This document shows, in pieces, positions 35,368-43,794 of a stretch of 64,000 nucleotides of DNA. Each line of letters opens with the position of its first letter. The first letter of the stretch is position 1. The notes below the pieces were generated by a model that worked only from the letters and a program-made list of their open reading frames with translations, had not been told where the DNA came from and did not search any database. Origin of the DNA: CAVTLG01 sp963735495 (GTDB lineage: Bacteria > Chloroflexota > Ktedonobacteria > Ktedonobacterales > Ktedonobacteraceae); contig CAVTLG010000005.1 of the NCBI GenBank assembly GCA_963735495.1, positions 1 through 64,000 on the forward strand. Direction: 5' to 3'. A program made the translations under genes and the position numbers.

Positions 35368-36516
35368 TTGATGCTTGCTATGACTGCACCATTGTATCGT
35401 TTTGAGATGTCCAATGGGAAGCACGCCTGGATGGTCACGCGCTACGATGATGCGCTGGCTATCATCAAAGATCCGCGCATCGTCAAAGATATTCGCCGTG
35501 TGCTCCCACCAGAAAGCGAGTCGAACGGCGTGTCCGGTTCAGATGTACTGAGTATGCTCAGGTTTCATATGCTCTCCTCTGATCCGCCTGATCATACCCG
35601 TCTGCGCCGTCTGGTCTCCAAAGTGTTTACGCCACGCATGATTGAGCAGTTGCGCCCGCGCATCCAGCACATTACGGACGAGCTACTGGATCAGGTACAA
35701 GCGCAGGGGCAGATGGATCTCATCAGCGATTTTGCCTTTCCATTGCCCATCACCGTTATCTGCGAGATGCTCGGTGTTCCTGTAGAGGATCGGCTGAAGG
35801 TCCGCACGTGGAGCAATGCATTCCTGGACCGCTCTGGTCTGTTTCAAGCGGATACCGCAGAACTGCCTGGGCTGAGCGAGTTTGTGCGTTACCTACAAGC
35901 ATTGATAAAAGAGAAACGGGAACGACCCGATGATCGCCTGGTCAGTCAGCTCGTGCGTATTGAGGAGGCTGGCGATAAGCTTTCGGAGAATGAACTGATT
36001 TCGATGATTTTCCTGCTGCTTATTGCCGGACATGAGACAACCGTCAATTTGATTGGGACTGGTGTATTAGAGCTACTCCAGCACCCGGACCAATGGCGCA
36101 AATTGCAGGCCGATCCTTCGCTGGTGGGAACAGCGGTCGAGGAAATATTGCGCCATACTTCCCCTGTCATGGTTGGGACGGCACGCTGGGCCAGCGAGGA
36201 TATAGAGATGCACGACACGGTCATTGCGAAAGGTGATGTGGTGTGGATCTCGCTGTTGGCGGCGAATACTGACCCGGCGCACATTTCTGCTCCCGAAGAA
36301 CTGGATATTACGCGTGAGGAGAACGAACATATTGCCTTCGGGAAGGGCATTCACTACTGCCTGGGTGCGCCGCTGGCACGTCTGGAGGGTCAGATCGCGC
36401 TGGATACCCTGGTGCGCCGTTTGCCAGACCTGCATTTGCAGGTGCAACCAGAAGAACTGCGCTGGCGACCCGGCCTGCTGATGCATGGATTGCAGGCATT
36501 ACCGGTCGCATTCTGA
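35368..36516 (+). CDS. Cytochrome P450 (CYP107-like), short N-terminus
   Basis: A 382-residue soluble bacterial P450 monooxygenase. The I-helix oxygen motif is LLIAGHETTVNL, the K-helix ExxR is EEILR, and the haem loop AFGKGIHYCLGAPLARLE holds the Cys thiolate at about residue 331. Family members usually have 20 to 25 more residues ahead of PLYRFEMSNG; here the frame begins with MMLAM almost directly before that block, and no ribosome site is convincing. The front of the gene may have been lost together with the TetR partner. No ferredoxin or reductase gene is adjacent. Substrate unknown; it converges with the kinase-WD40 gene. Confidence 0.85.
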   Translation: MMLAMTAPLYRFEMSNGKHAWMVTRYDDALAIIKDPRIVKDIRRVLPPESESNGVSGSDVLSMLRFHMLSSDPPDHTRLRRLVSKVFTPRMIEQLRPRIQHITDELLDQVQAQGQMDLISDFAFPLPITVICEMLGVPVEDRLKVRTWSNAFLDRSGLFQADTAELPGLSEFVRYLQALIKEKRERPDDRLVSQLVRIEEAGDKLSENELISMIFLLLIAGHETTVNLIGTGVLELLQHPDQWRKLQADPSLVGTAVEEILRHTSPVMVGTARWASEDIEMHDTVIAKGDVVWISLLAANTDPAHISAPEELDITREENEHIAFGKGIHYCLGAPLARLEGQIALDTLVRRLPDLHLQVQPEELRWRPGLLMHGLQALPVAF

Positions 36517-36528
36517 GGCTCTGTGCTT

Positions 36529-38670
36529 TCATGGAAGCCACACGTGCAGTTTCCCGCTGGCATCGCCTATGGCAACCTGTTTCCCGTCAGGCGACCACGC
36601 GACTGCCGACACACGTTCAGCATGCCTATTATAAGTAGAGGCATTGCTTCCGGCGACGGCATGCCATATCTGCGCTGTCTTATCCCAGGAACCTGTCGCG
36701 ATGCGCTCGCTGTCAGGCGACCAGGATACAGCCCGTATGCGCTCACTGTGTCCCTGGTAGGTGTAAACGTGGCTTCCATGCAGAGCATTCCATACCTGCA
36801 CAGTGCGATCAGCACCGGCTGAAGCCATCAGTTTGCCATCAGGCGACCAGGATACCGCCTCCACCACACCAGTATGCTGAGCATACGTCAAGACACAGCG
36901 ACTGGAGAGCACATCCCATACCTGCACGGTGCCATCAACGCTGGCTGAAGCCACGCTCCGGCTATTGGGCGACCAGCTCACTGACGTTACCGGCTGACGA
37001 TGGCGCGCATAAGATAGACGCGTACGATAGGTAGTCGTATCCCATAGTAGCACAACGTGCGCGGCGTCTGCTGATGCAATATATCTGCCATCAGGCGACC
37101 ACGCTACCGCCTGTAAAGGAGCGTGATGGGCCGCGTAAGTATAGAGGAGATTGCCGCTATCCGCATGCCAGACCTGGGCAGTCGCGTTGGCGCTCACAGA
37201 AACCATACGCTTCCCATCGGGCGACCAGGCCAGAGCGGTTATGCCTATGCCCATGGACTGAGCATAGTTGACAAGCGGCTTCTGCTGCGCCGCATCCCAC
37301 AGGCAGACGCCATTTATCCTGTCAGCCGTGGCCAGACGCTGTCCATCAGGCGACCACGCGACAGAGAGCAGGGCAGTTGGCGGCAATTTGCCTGCGATCA
37401 GTTTAGGATCAATAGCAGCCACGTGGGCGGAAATCTGCTGCGGTACGGCGCTAACAGCGTGCGCGACCCCATCCAGCGCATTACCTAATCCAGTCAGCAG
37501 AGACGAGCCAGTACTCGCAAAGCTCGTTCCAAGTAGATGCGTATAGTAAGCAAACGTCTGGGGCTGCGCGAGAGGCTGGCGCGGAGCAGGCAGTTGTCGG
37601 GCGGGCGGATAGTACAATGGCACCTGTCCTGGTGCTTGTGGCAACGCAGCCACTGGCCCATTGCGATAAGCGGCAGGCGCAACACCTGCGCGTGAAGGAT
37701 GCTGCGGAGGAGAGGCATGACGCGCGGCCAGTGTACGATTACGTCCAGCAATCATACGCTGCAACTCACGCATGATATTTGCCATGCTGGCCGGTCGTTT
37801 TCTTGCATCTCTATCCAGCATACAGGCGATAAGGTGTGCGAGTGCCGGACAATCAGGTAAATGAAGCGGCGCATGCGAGAAAGGCGCACTGGCAGGATCA
37901 TCCCCGGCCAATAACTGATGCAACGTCGATCCCAGGCTATACACATCGGTTTGCGGAGTCGTCTGCGCTCTGCCGTATTGTTCCGGGGCCGCATAACCGG
38001 GAGAGCCTAATACCAGTGTATCTTTCGCCTGACCATGTTTAAAGTGCCGTGCAATGCCAAAATCAATCAGATAGAGCAAGCCTTCTGGCGTACGCATCAC
38101 ATTGGACGGCTTCAGGTCGCGAAAGATAATCGGCGGATGGCGTGTATGCAGGTAGCTGAGCACCGAGCTGAGCTGCACGCCGATATGCAACACTTTTTCA
38201 ACTGGCAGACGACCATCTTTAGCTCTGTTGAGATAATCTTCCAGAGTTTCCCCTTCAATAAAACTCATCACCAGGTACCAGCGCCCATCTTCTATAAAAT
38301 AGTCATAGATGCTGGGCAAATTGGGATGCGTCAGACCAGCCAGCATAAAAGCCTCGCGTTTAAAAGCATCGGTAGCCTCAGCTATCTCCTCAGGACTGAG
38401 ACCATGCTGACTCATCTCTTTCACCGCCACGTGTCGCTGTCCAAATTGCACATCAGCCGCTTTGTAGACTACTCCATAGCCACCTGAACCGACCTGTTTC
38501 AAGACGCGATAGCGCTGCTTCAGGACACGTTTTTCCTCAGGGCTGTTAACAGGGCCTTCTAACCTGCTCTGGTCCACCTGTAACGCACTGCCACAGACGC
38601 GGCAGAAATGCGCATGGAGTGGGTGGCCTGCGCCACATTGTGCGCAATACAGGTGAGAAGTGGCAACCAT
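36529..38670 (-). CDS. Ser/Thr protein kinase with zinc ribbon and WD40 propeller
   Basis: A 713-residue protein. A zinc ribbon leads (CAQCGAGHPLHAHFCRVCG). A complete kinase domain follows at about 53-310: GSGGYGVVYKA, VAVKEM, catalytic loop FRDLKPSNVM, LIDFGIARH and APEQYGRAQTT. After a Pro-rich linker come seven WD40-type repeats (about 430-713), each with a phrase like VAWSPDGKRM and ending in W-type strands such as VQVWDV. No membrane segment, so cytoplasmic. All catalytic residues are kept, unlike the kelch-bearing kinase at 12.6 kb. The propeller probably recruits substrates or partners; none can be named. Confidence 0.92.
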   Translation of the reverse strand: MVATSHLYCAQCGAGHPLHAHFCRVCGSALQVDQSRLEGPVNSPEEKRVLKQRYRVLKQVGSGGYGVVYKAADVQFGQRHVAVKEMSQHGLSPEEIAEATDAFKREAFMLAGLTHPNLPSIYDYFIEDGRWYLVMSFIEGETLEDYLNRAKDGRLPVEKVLHIGVQLSSVLSYLHTRHPPIIFRDLKPSNVMRTPEGLLYLIDFGIARHFKHGQAKDTLVLGSPGYAAPEQYGRAQTTPQTDVYSLGSTLHQLLAGDDPASAPFSHAPLHLPDCPALAHLIACMLDRDARKRPASMANIMRELQRMIAGRNRTLAARHASPPQHPSRAGVAPAAYRNGPVAALPQAPGQVPLYYPPARQLPAPRQPLAQPQTFAYYTHLLGTSFASTGSSLLTGLGNALDGVAHAVSAVPQQISAHVAAIDPKLIAGKLPPTALLSVAWSPDGQRLATADRINGVCLWDAAQQKPLVNYAQSMGIGITALAWSPDGKRMVSVSANATAQVWHADSGNLLYTYAAHHAPLQAVAWSPDGRYIASADAAHVVLLWDTTTYRTRLSYARHRQPVTSVSWSPNSRSVASASVDGTVQVWDVLSSRCVLTYAQHTGVVEAVSWSPDGKLMASAGADRTVQVWNALHGSHVYTYQGHSERIRAVSWSPDSERIATGSWDKTAQIWHAVAGSNASTYNRHAERVSAVAWSPDGKQVAIGDASGKLHVWLP

Positions 38671-38869
38671 GACCTGCTCCTTCGTCTACTAGTACTTACC
38701 GCTAGCAAAAATGAAGACAAAACACTCCACATTGGTTATCATATTACACTATCTACAGGAAAAAGGCTATGAGCAAAGCCACATTCCAGGCCAGAGCATG
38801 CAGTTCCACGAGCTAAGCCGGAGGCTGGCGGCCTTTTATGGCCTTCCAGTACCCGGTGCAATGCTTCCC

Positions 38870-38899
38870 TTGACATATTTCTCAATACTTCGTCATAAT
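38870..38899 (+). promoter_or_regulatory. Sigma-70-type promoter of the MFS gene
   Basis: TTGACA (38870-38875), 18-bp spacer, CATAAT (38894-38899), 35 bp upstream of the start codon. Confidence 0.65.
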
Positions 38900-38933
38900 C
38901 AGTCAGGGCTGACTTACGAAGGAAAGGAACAGC

Positions 38934-40178
38934 ATGCATAGCAAACACCGGTCTCCATTACTTTTAATGGCCCTGACCGTTCTGATAGATTTCACTGGAT
39001 TTGGCTTGATTATCCCACTACTGCCCTTCTGGGCGCAACGTCTGGGAGCTAACGCGGTCGGCGTGGGCTTGATTCTCACGGTTTACGCACTGGCTCAGTT
39101 CATCTTTACGCCACTCCTGGGATCACTCTCTGACCGCTATGGTCGCAAACCTATTATTATCACATCTCTGCTCATCGAAACCATCTCATTAGCGCTCACC
39201 GCGCTGGCGGGTTCGCTGCCCATCCTGCTACTCATCCGTTTCATGGGTGGCATTGGTGCCTCCAATATCGGCTCAGCCCAGGCAGTAGTCTCTGATGTGA
39301 CCGGCAAGCAGGATCGTGCCAGGGGCATGGGTCTGATCGGCGCGTCTATTGGTCTCGGCTTCGTGATTGGTCCACTGCTAGGAGGATTGCTTTCTCCGCT
39401 AGGGACAACATTGCCATTCTGGGTCGCAGCCGCCTTAGCGCTTGCCAATACTCTTCTTGTCATCTTTCTGCTCCCCGAGACACGTCAGATACGAACAGCT
39501 CCGTCGCGGCGTACAGGCTTGCAGGTTGCCGCCTGGCGCAACGCGCTGCGTTCTCCAACGCTTGCCGCGCTCATCGTTACCAACCTGCTCTTCACATTAG
39601 CATTCACTGCCATGGAAGCGCTTTTTCCGCTCTTCTCGCAGCATATCTTTCACTGGGGAGCTGCGCAAAATGGCTATCTCTTCACCTATGTCGGTTGCAT
39701 CGTCGTCATCATGCAGGGCGGCCTGGTTGGCCGATTGGTGAAGCGTTGGAGCGAGCAGAGCGTTTTGCTGGCAGGTCTCGTGCTGCTCGCGCTTGGCCTG
39801 ATCCTGCTGGCATTCAGCAACCAGCTCGCGCTACTGCTGTTGAGCGTTGGCCTTTTAAGTATTGGCGATGGCGCAGTCACACCAACCCTATCCACATTGC
39901 TCTCTTTTAGTAGTACGCAGGAGACACAGGGTGCAACATTAGGGCTGGCGCAAGGGGTCGCGGGCTTAGGACGCTCGATTGGACCACTCGTCGCCGGAGC
40001 CGCCTATATACTCGCACCTGGGACACCCTTTATCGCAGGTGGTATACTCGTGTTGCTGGCCTTGCTGGTGGCATTCCCGGTATTGTCCTCTATTCACAGG
40101 TCGGAACCAGCCGCCGTGGCAACAACGACGCATGCTTATGAAACCGAGAAACCAGCTGCCGTGGGGAAACAGAGATAA
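38934..40178 (+). CDS. MFS drug-efflux transporter, TetA-like
   Basis: A 414-residue, 12-segment major facilitator transporter of the drug:H+ antiporter-1 type. It has the early TM1 motif DFTGFGLIIPLLPFW, motif A in the first loop (GSLSDRYGRKP), and motif C-like GASIGLGFVIGPLLGG in TM5, all typical of TetA-type tetracycline exporters. The C-terminus is a short hydrophilic tail. GGAAAGGAA precedes the ATG. Actual substrate is unknown; drug resistance is not implied by sequence alone. A four-segment small membrane protein gene follows by 81 bp. Confidence 0.88.
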   Translation: MHSKHRSPLLLMALTVLIDFTGFGLIIPLLPFWAQRLGANAVGVGLILTVYALAQFIFTPLLGSLSDRYGRKPIIITSLLIETISLALTALAGSLPILLLIRFMGGIGASNIGSAQAVVSDVTGKQDRARGMGLIGASIGLGFVIGPLLGGLLSPLGTTLPFWVAAALALANTLLVIFLLPETRQIRTAPSRRTGLQVAAWRNALRSPTLAALIVTNLLFTLAFTAMEALFPLFSQHIFHWGAAQNGYLFTYVGCIVVIMQGGLVGRLVKRWSEQSVLLAGLVLLALGLILLAFSNQLALLLLSVGLLSIGDGAVTPTLSTLLSFSSTQETQGATLGLAQGVAGLGRSIGPLVAGAAYILAPGTPFIAGGILVLLALLVAFPVLSSIHRSEPAAVATTTHAYETEKPAAVGKQR

Positions 40179-40259
40179 ATTCTCTACCGCTGTGCCCTGC
40201 TGCAATACAGAGAACACTGCGTTCTCTCTGCCTATTTATCATCTAAAGGAGAAAAACGT

Positions 40260-40637
40260 ATGCTTGTACGTATCACATCCATGGTATTACGTGTTTGTGG
40301 AGTTATTGTGCTCATTCTGGGCATTCTTTTCTGGACCAATAATGCGACGAGCCTCATACCTGTGCATATGCTACTGGGTATCCTCATCACCATTGCGCTA
40401 TGGATACTGGGCGTGGTTATGCTCGTAACCAAAGGTGGCAATATCGGCATAGGTATTGGCGCTATCGTGCTGGGCATCCTTGTTGTTGGCCTTGGGCTGA
40501 CGCAGCAGCAAATACTCGTCGGTAGCGCCCACTGGATTATCCAGGTTATCCACCTGCTGCTCGGCCTCTCTGCTATTGGCATGGGTGAAATGATCTCCGC
40601 GCGCTACAGACGCTTACACCGTCGCATAGCAGCATAG
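40260..40637 (+). CDS. Small four-segment membrane protein
   Basis: A 125-residue protein with four hydrophobic segments (for example VCGVIVLILGILFW, LGILITIALWILGVVML, GIGIGAIVLGILVVGLGL) and a basic C-terminus. It has AAAGGAGAAAAACGT before the ATG. I do not recognise the family. Its stop codon is immediately followed by the IscB omega-RNA region, so the native 3' flank of this gene was replaced by the mobile element. Confidence 0.65.
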   Translation: MLVRITSMVLRVCGVIVLILGILFWTNNATSLIPVHMLLGILITIALWILGVVMLVTKGGNIGIGIGAIVLGILVVGLGLTQQQILVGSAHWIIQVIHLLLGLSAIGMGEMISARYRRLHRRIAA

Positions 40638-40946
40638 TTCCGTCAGCGACCCCATGCGTGAAGCGCAGGGGCTTGTTTCGGCAAGCCTGTCGTTGTCCAG
40701 CTCAGGTTCCAGACTGCCCAGGCAGCAGGGTGAAGGAACCACGTTGATCCGGTCATGGCACCCAGCAATGCCGCCTCAGTTGCTGGCACTGCCGCTCGTG
40801 GTTAAAAGCTCGTTCGGGGTATCGAGCGGTGCCACGAGCAAGACAAGCCGGATCAACAGGAGCGAGAGGAGCGATCTGGGAAGGCCGTCCCAGGTCCGTC
40901 ACCAGCCTCGTAAGAGGGCCTCAGAAGAGGCAGAAAGGAAACGAGC
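40638..40946 (+). ncRNA. IscB-associated omega-RNA
   Basis: About 309 non-coding, GC-rich bases directly upstream of iscB, the known place of its guide RNA. Strong nested stems are seen: 40671-40675 with 40682-40686; 40705-40710 with 40735-40740; a long-range stem GTTGATCCGG/CCGGATCAAC (40743-40752 with 40848-40857) enclosing a CAGCAA/TTGCTG hairpin and GCTCGTGG/CCACGAGC (40794-40801 with 40832-40839); and CTGGGA/TCCCAG (40877-40893). In known systems the guide lies at the 5' edge, copied from the flanking DNA; here that would be around the stop of the upstream gene. Exact ends need RNA data. Confidence 0.82.
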
Positions 40947-42035
40947 ATGTCCGTCTTTGTGCTGGATCGTCAGAAAACGCCGCTCATGCCCTGTTCAGAG
41001 AAACGGGCCCGTCGCCTGCTCACGCAAAAGCGCGCCGTGGTTCATCGTGTGGCTCCTTTCACGATCCGTCTCAAGGATCGCAGCGTCCAGGAAAGTCAGG
41101 TACAACCGGTCGTGCTCAAACTGGACCCAGGCAGCCATGTGACCGGGATGGCTCTCGTACGCGAGGAGCAGACGGATGCCGGTCCGGTCCATCACGCGCT
41201 GCACCTGGCCCACCTCTCGCATCGAGGTCAGCAAGTGCATGATGCGATGGGCCAGCGCGCTCGCTATCGCCGACGCCGCAGAAGTGCCAATCTCAGATAT
41301 CGTGCTCCCAGATTTCTCAATCGGCGTCGCCCGTCTGGTTGGCTTCCGCCATCACTGCGATCACGCGTGGGCAATGTCGTGACCTGGACCCAACGCTCTC
41401 GGCGCTGGCTTCCCGTGACCCGCATCGAGGTGGAGCGCGTCACGTTCGATACCCAATTGCTCCAGAATCCAGAGCTCTCGGGAGTGGACTACCAACGGGG
41501 TGCACTGGTTGGATGGGAGATCCGGTCGTACCTGCTGGAAAAGTTCGGGCGGCGCTGCGTGTATTGTGGGGTCACGAACCAGCCCTTCGAGATCGACCAT
41601 GTCCAGCCACGCAGTCGCGGAGGCTCCAATCGCGTGGGGAATCTCGTGCTCAGTTGCCACGATTGCAACGCTGCGAAAGGCAACCAGACGGCTCGTGAGT
41701 TTGGACATCCTGAAGTGGCAGCCCAGGCCAATCAGCCATTGCGTGATGCTGCAGCCGTCAACAGCACGCGCGTTGCCTTGGTGGAAGCTCTTCGCCTGTT
41801 GGGTCTGCCCATAGGTACCTGGAGTGGGGGACGCACGCGATGGAATCGTGAGCGCTTTGGCGTGCAGAAGGACCATGCGCTTGATGCGCTGTGTGTCGGG
41901 GACATGGCAGGGGTGCATGCAGGGGGTGGATACACGGTTGGGATCAGGGCACAAGGGCGAGGACGCTATGGGCGTACGCTGGTTACGAATGCTGGTTTTC
42001 CGCGAGGATACTTGCTGCGTCAGAAACGAAGCTGA
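40947..42035 (+). CDS. iscB: IscB RNA-guided nuclease, lacking the usual C-terminal domain
   Basis: A 362-residue IscB, the ancestor-type relative of Cas9. It has the N-terminal PLMP domain (LDRQKTPLMPCSEKRARRLL), RuvC-I (VLKLDPGSHVTG, Asp60), the Arg-rich bridge helix (RARYRRRRRSANLRYRAPRF), RuvC-II (IEVERVTFD), an HNH domain (CVYCG, IDH217-218, VGN232, CHDCN) and RuvC-III (QKDHALDAL, His310, Asp313). Full-length family members continue past FPRGYLLRQK with a target-interaction domain of some 60 to 100 residues; here the stop comes two residues later, inside the conserved right-end sequence. The start has GAAAGGAAACGAGC upstream. Cleavage may be altered; no TnpA transposase is nearby. Confidence 0.92.
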   Translation: MSVFVLDRQKTPLMPCSEKRARRLLTQKRAVVHRVAPFTIRLKDRSVQESQVQPVVLKLDPGSHVTGMALVREEQTDAGPVHHALHLAHLSHRGQQVHDAMGQRARYRRRRRSANLRYRAPRFLNRRRPSGWLPPSLRSRVGNVVTWTQRSRRWLPVTRIEVERVTFDTQLLQNPELSGVDYQRGALVGWEIRSYLLEKFGRRCVYCGVTNQPFEIDHVQPRSRGGSNRVGNLVLSCHDCNAAKGNQTAREFGHPEVAAQANQPLRDAAAVNSTRVALVEALRLLGLPIGTWSGGRTRWNRERFGVQKDHALDALCVGDMAGVHAGGGYTVGIRAQGRGRYGRTLVTNAGFPRGYLLRQKRS

Positions 42036-42073
42036 CGCTGCTAGCCTTTGGCTCATGTGTCGGAAAGGAGGAA
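42018..42073 (+). mobile_element. IscB element right end
   Basis: This 56-bp stretch spans the last six iscB codons and the following bases to GGAAAGGAGGAA. It recurs at 1676-1731 (minus strand) with four mismatches and without any iscB gene, so it defines a conserved end. It directly abuts a half palindromic repeat (42072-42088). Confidence 0.7.
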
Positions 42074-42110
42074 GGTGACGCCCCTACCAGGTTTCCCGAC
42101 GTTTCCCCCC
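42072..42110. repeat. Palindromic repeat, half copy adjoining the IscB end
   Basis: AAGGTGACGCCCCTACC followed by a flank that, in reverse complement, matches the outer flank of the copies at 28573 and 53503. Only one arm is present; the other is not found on the left side of the IscB element. Confidence 0.75.
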
Positions 42111-42331
42111 GGAAGCATAGAGTCCGTTTTTTTGGAGAACTATTGCCGAATAGCTCTCGATATGATTTAATGATGCTTACATTGCTGTATCCTCAAGACG
42201 GATCGTCACTTCTCCTGGCCGATTTGCTCAGGTGCAAGGATATATGCAGAGACGGCAAAAGTTAGTTCACTATATGTCGGAGATCCATTGTAGTATCTTA
42301 GACCTGAGCCACTGAAGGAGCGGTAAAACAA
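42111..42331. other. Intergenic region upstream of coaD
   Basis: About 220 bp between the half-palindrome and coaD. No gene, repeat or convincing promoter pair was found; the last 25 bases hold the coaD ribosome site (GAAGGAG). Confidence 0.4.
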
Positions 42332-42841
42332 GTGGATATTGAGAACGGGCGTCATCGTATAGCTGTCTATCCGGGCAGCTTTGATCCATTAACGAACGGG
42401 CATCTTGATATTGCGCGCAGAGCCGCCAAGCTCTTCGATACGCTCATTGTTGCAGTTTACGCACTTCCTGCTAAGAATCTGCTCTTTTCGGTGGACGAGC
42501 GTATGCATCTCTGGCAAGAAGTGCTTGCCGTGGAAGGGCTGGCAAACATACGCGTCGAGAAGTATTCTGGTCTGACGGTACAATATGTTCGCTCGCTTGG
42601 TGCGGAAATAATTGTCAAAGGCTTGCGTTCCGCTAACGACTTTGAGGCCGAGTTCCAGCAAGGGATGATGAACCACAAGCTGGTACCGGAGATCGAGACG
42701 ATTTGCCTGATCACCAATCTTGAACAAATTTTTGTGAGCTCATCGCTGCTCAAAGAGGTTGCGCGCCTGGGTGGGGATGTCACTGATATGTTGCCAGCCG
42801 TCGTCGTGCGCGCCTTAACACAAAAGTTAGGGATGAAATAA
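42332..42841 (+). CDS. coaD: Phosphopantetheine adenylyltransferase
   Basis: A 169-residue cytoplasmic enzyme joining 4'-phosphopantetheine to ATP to give dephospho-CoA, the penultimate step of coenzyme A synthesis. The nucleotidyltransferase signature AVYPGSFDPLTNGHLDIARR carries the NGH variant of the HxGH motif. KGLRSANDFEAEFQQGMMN and the second signature LEQIFVSSSLLKEVARLGGDV are complete. Start GTG at 42332 follows AAGGAG. Length fits the family. The coiled-coil gene follows by 95 bp, an order seen in related bacteria. Confidence 0.95.
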   Translation: MDIENGRHRIAVYPGSFDPLTNGHLDIARRAAKLFDTLIVAVYALPAKNLLFSVDERMHLWQEVLAVEGLANIRVEKYSGLTVQYVRSLGAEIIVKGLRSANDFEAEFQQGMMNHKLVPEIETICLITNLEQIFVSSSLLKEVARLGGDVTDMLPAVVVRALTQKLGMK

Positions 42842-42936
42842 AGTCGCTTCGTTCCGTGTTTTTAGTAGCATGCAGAGACAACGTATGACGTCCGAGGAGA
42901 TGCAGAGGCTCACATGGGAAGGAGTAGAGGGCTAAT

Positions 42937-43561
42937 ATGGACATACTCTATCTCTTAGATCGCCTGGAGAACCTTGTCGCCAACAGTCGCCGTATGCCTC
43001 TCGTAAACCAGATTATTGTCAAGGAGGCCGATCTCCTGGATATCATTGATATGATGCGTACAACCATCCCCGAAGAAGTAAAACAGGCTCGAACGCATCA
43101 ACCAGGAGAAAGAGCGCATTCTCGCACAGGCGCAAGCCGATGCCAAGAGTATTCAGATACGTGCGCAGGAAGAGGCCGAGCGGATTATACAGCGCGAGGG
43201 TCTGCTACGCGCAGCCGATGAGCGCTCACAGGAGATACTACGACGCGCGCAAGAGCAGTCTCAGACGCTGGTACGCCACGCCGAAGAGCACACGCTCCAG
43301 CTCCAGAACGAGGCCGATGCCTATGCGGCAGAAACATTGCGCAATTTGCGCGAGCATCTGACCAGCGTCAGCACCGAAGTAGAACGTACTATCCTGAGCA
43401 TCGAACGTGGTCTGGAGAGCCTGGAAGGGCAACAAAACGAGCTGGATGAGCTGGATGATGTAAGTGAAGAGGAAGATGAACCACCTCCATCAGCACAACG
43501 GACGCCACGGCGAGCATCACTGGCAGCAGATACAATTGGCGGTCCCACATATCTCTCTTAG
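42937..43561 (+). pseudogene. SepIVA/DivIVA-like coiled-coil protein, frameshifted
   Basis: The start (MDILYLLDRLENLVANSRRM PLVNQ...) matches a coiled-coil protein family resembling mycobacterial SepIVA/DivIVA proteins found near coaD, with an N-terminal dimer segment and a long Glu/Gln/Arg-rich coiled coil. The frame breaks at about 43092: one extra A follows the codons for KQAR. In the next frame the protein continues RINQEKERILAQAQADAKSI and on to a Pro-rich tail ending GGPTYLS. Repaired, it would have about 207 residues. The family is thought to act in cell elongation or division. As with nadE, a sequencing error is plausible. Confidence 0.7.
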
Positions 43562-43657
43562 CCCACCTCGGACAACGCAAAACATTGTCCCTACGCGAGT
43601 TCACAGCAGATCTGTATAGAAGAGTTACCCGGCGGGATCAAAAAAGGGCTGCAAGAC

Positions 43658-43686
43658 TTGACACCCTCTCACAGCTTGTCTATAAT
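43658..43686 (+). promoter_or_regulatory. Consensus sigma-70 promoter
   Basis: TTGACA (43658-43663), exactly 17 bp, then TATAAT (43681-43686): both hexamers perfect. It stands 109 bp upstream of the DUF177 gene and should drive DUF177-rpmF-fabD. Confidence 0.85.
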
Positions 43687-43794
43687 GAGCAAGCGCCAGC
43701 AGAGAGCATGGAATCATTCATCTTGCGCCATACTGTATTTTTTACCAGTCAGAAAGAGGTTTATTCTAAGCTCTAGTGGAAAGGAAATCGTGGT

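Noticed and set aside
38711..38941. Possible 76-residue gene ahead of the MFS transporter
   Set aside because: It contains the MFS promoter, has no ribosome site and overlaps the MFS start.
40654..41242. Reading frames running through the omega-RNA region
   Set aside because: They ignore the stem structure, have poor starts and overlap iscB in other frames.
40947..42035. Cas9 or CRISPR-associated gene
   Set aside because: Size, PLMP start and absence of REC lobes fit IscB; no CRISPR array is present in the window.
43585..43776. Possible 63-residue gene before DUF177
   Set aside because: TTG start without a ribosome site, and the perfect sigma-70 promoter lies within it.
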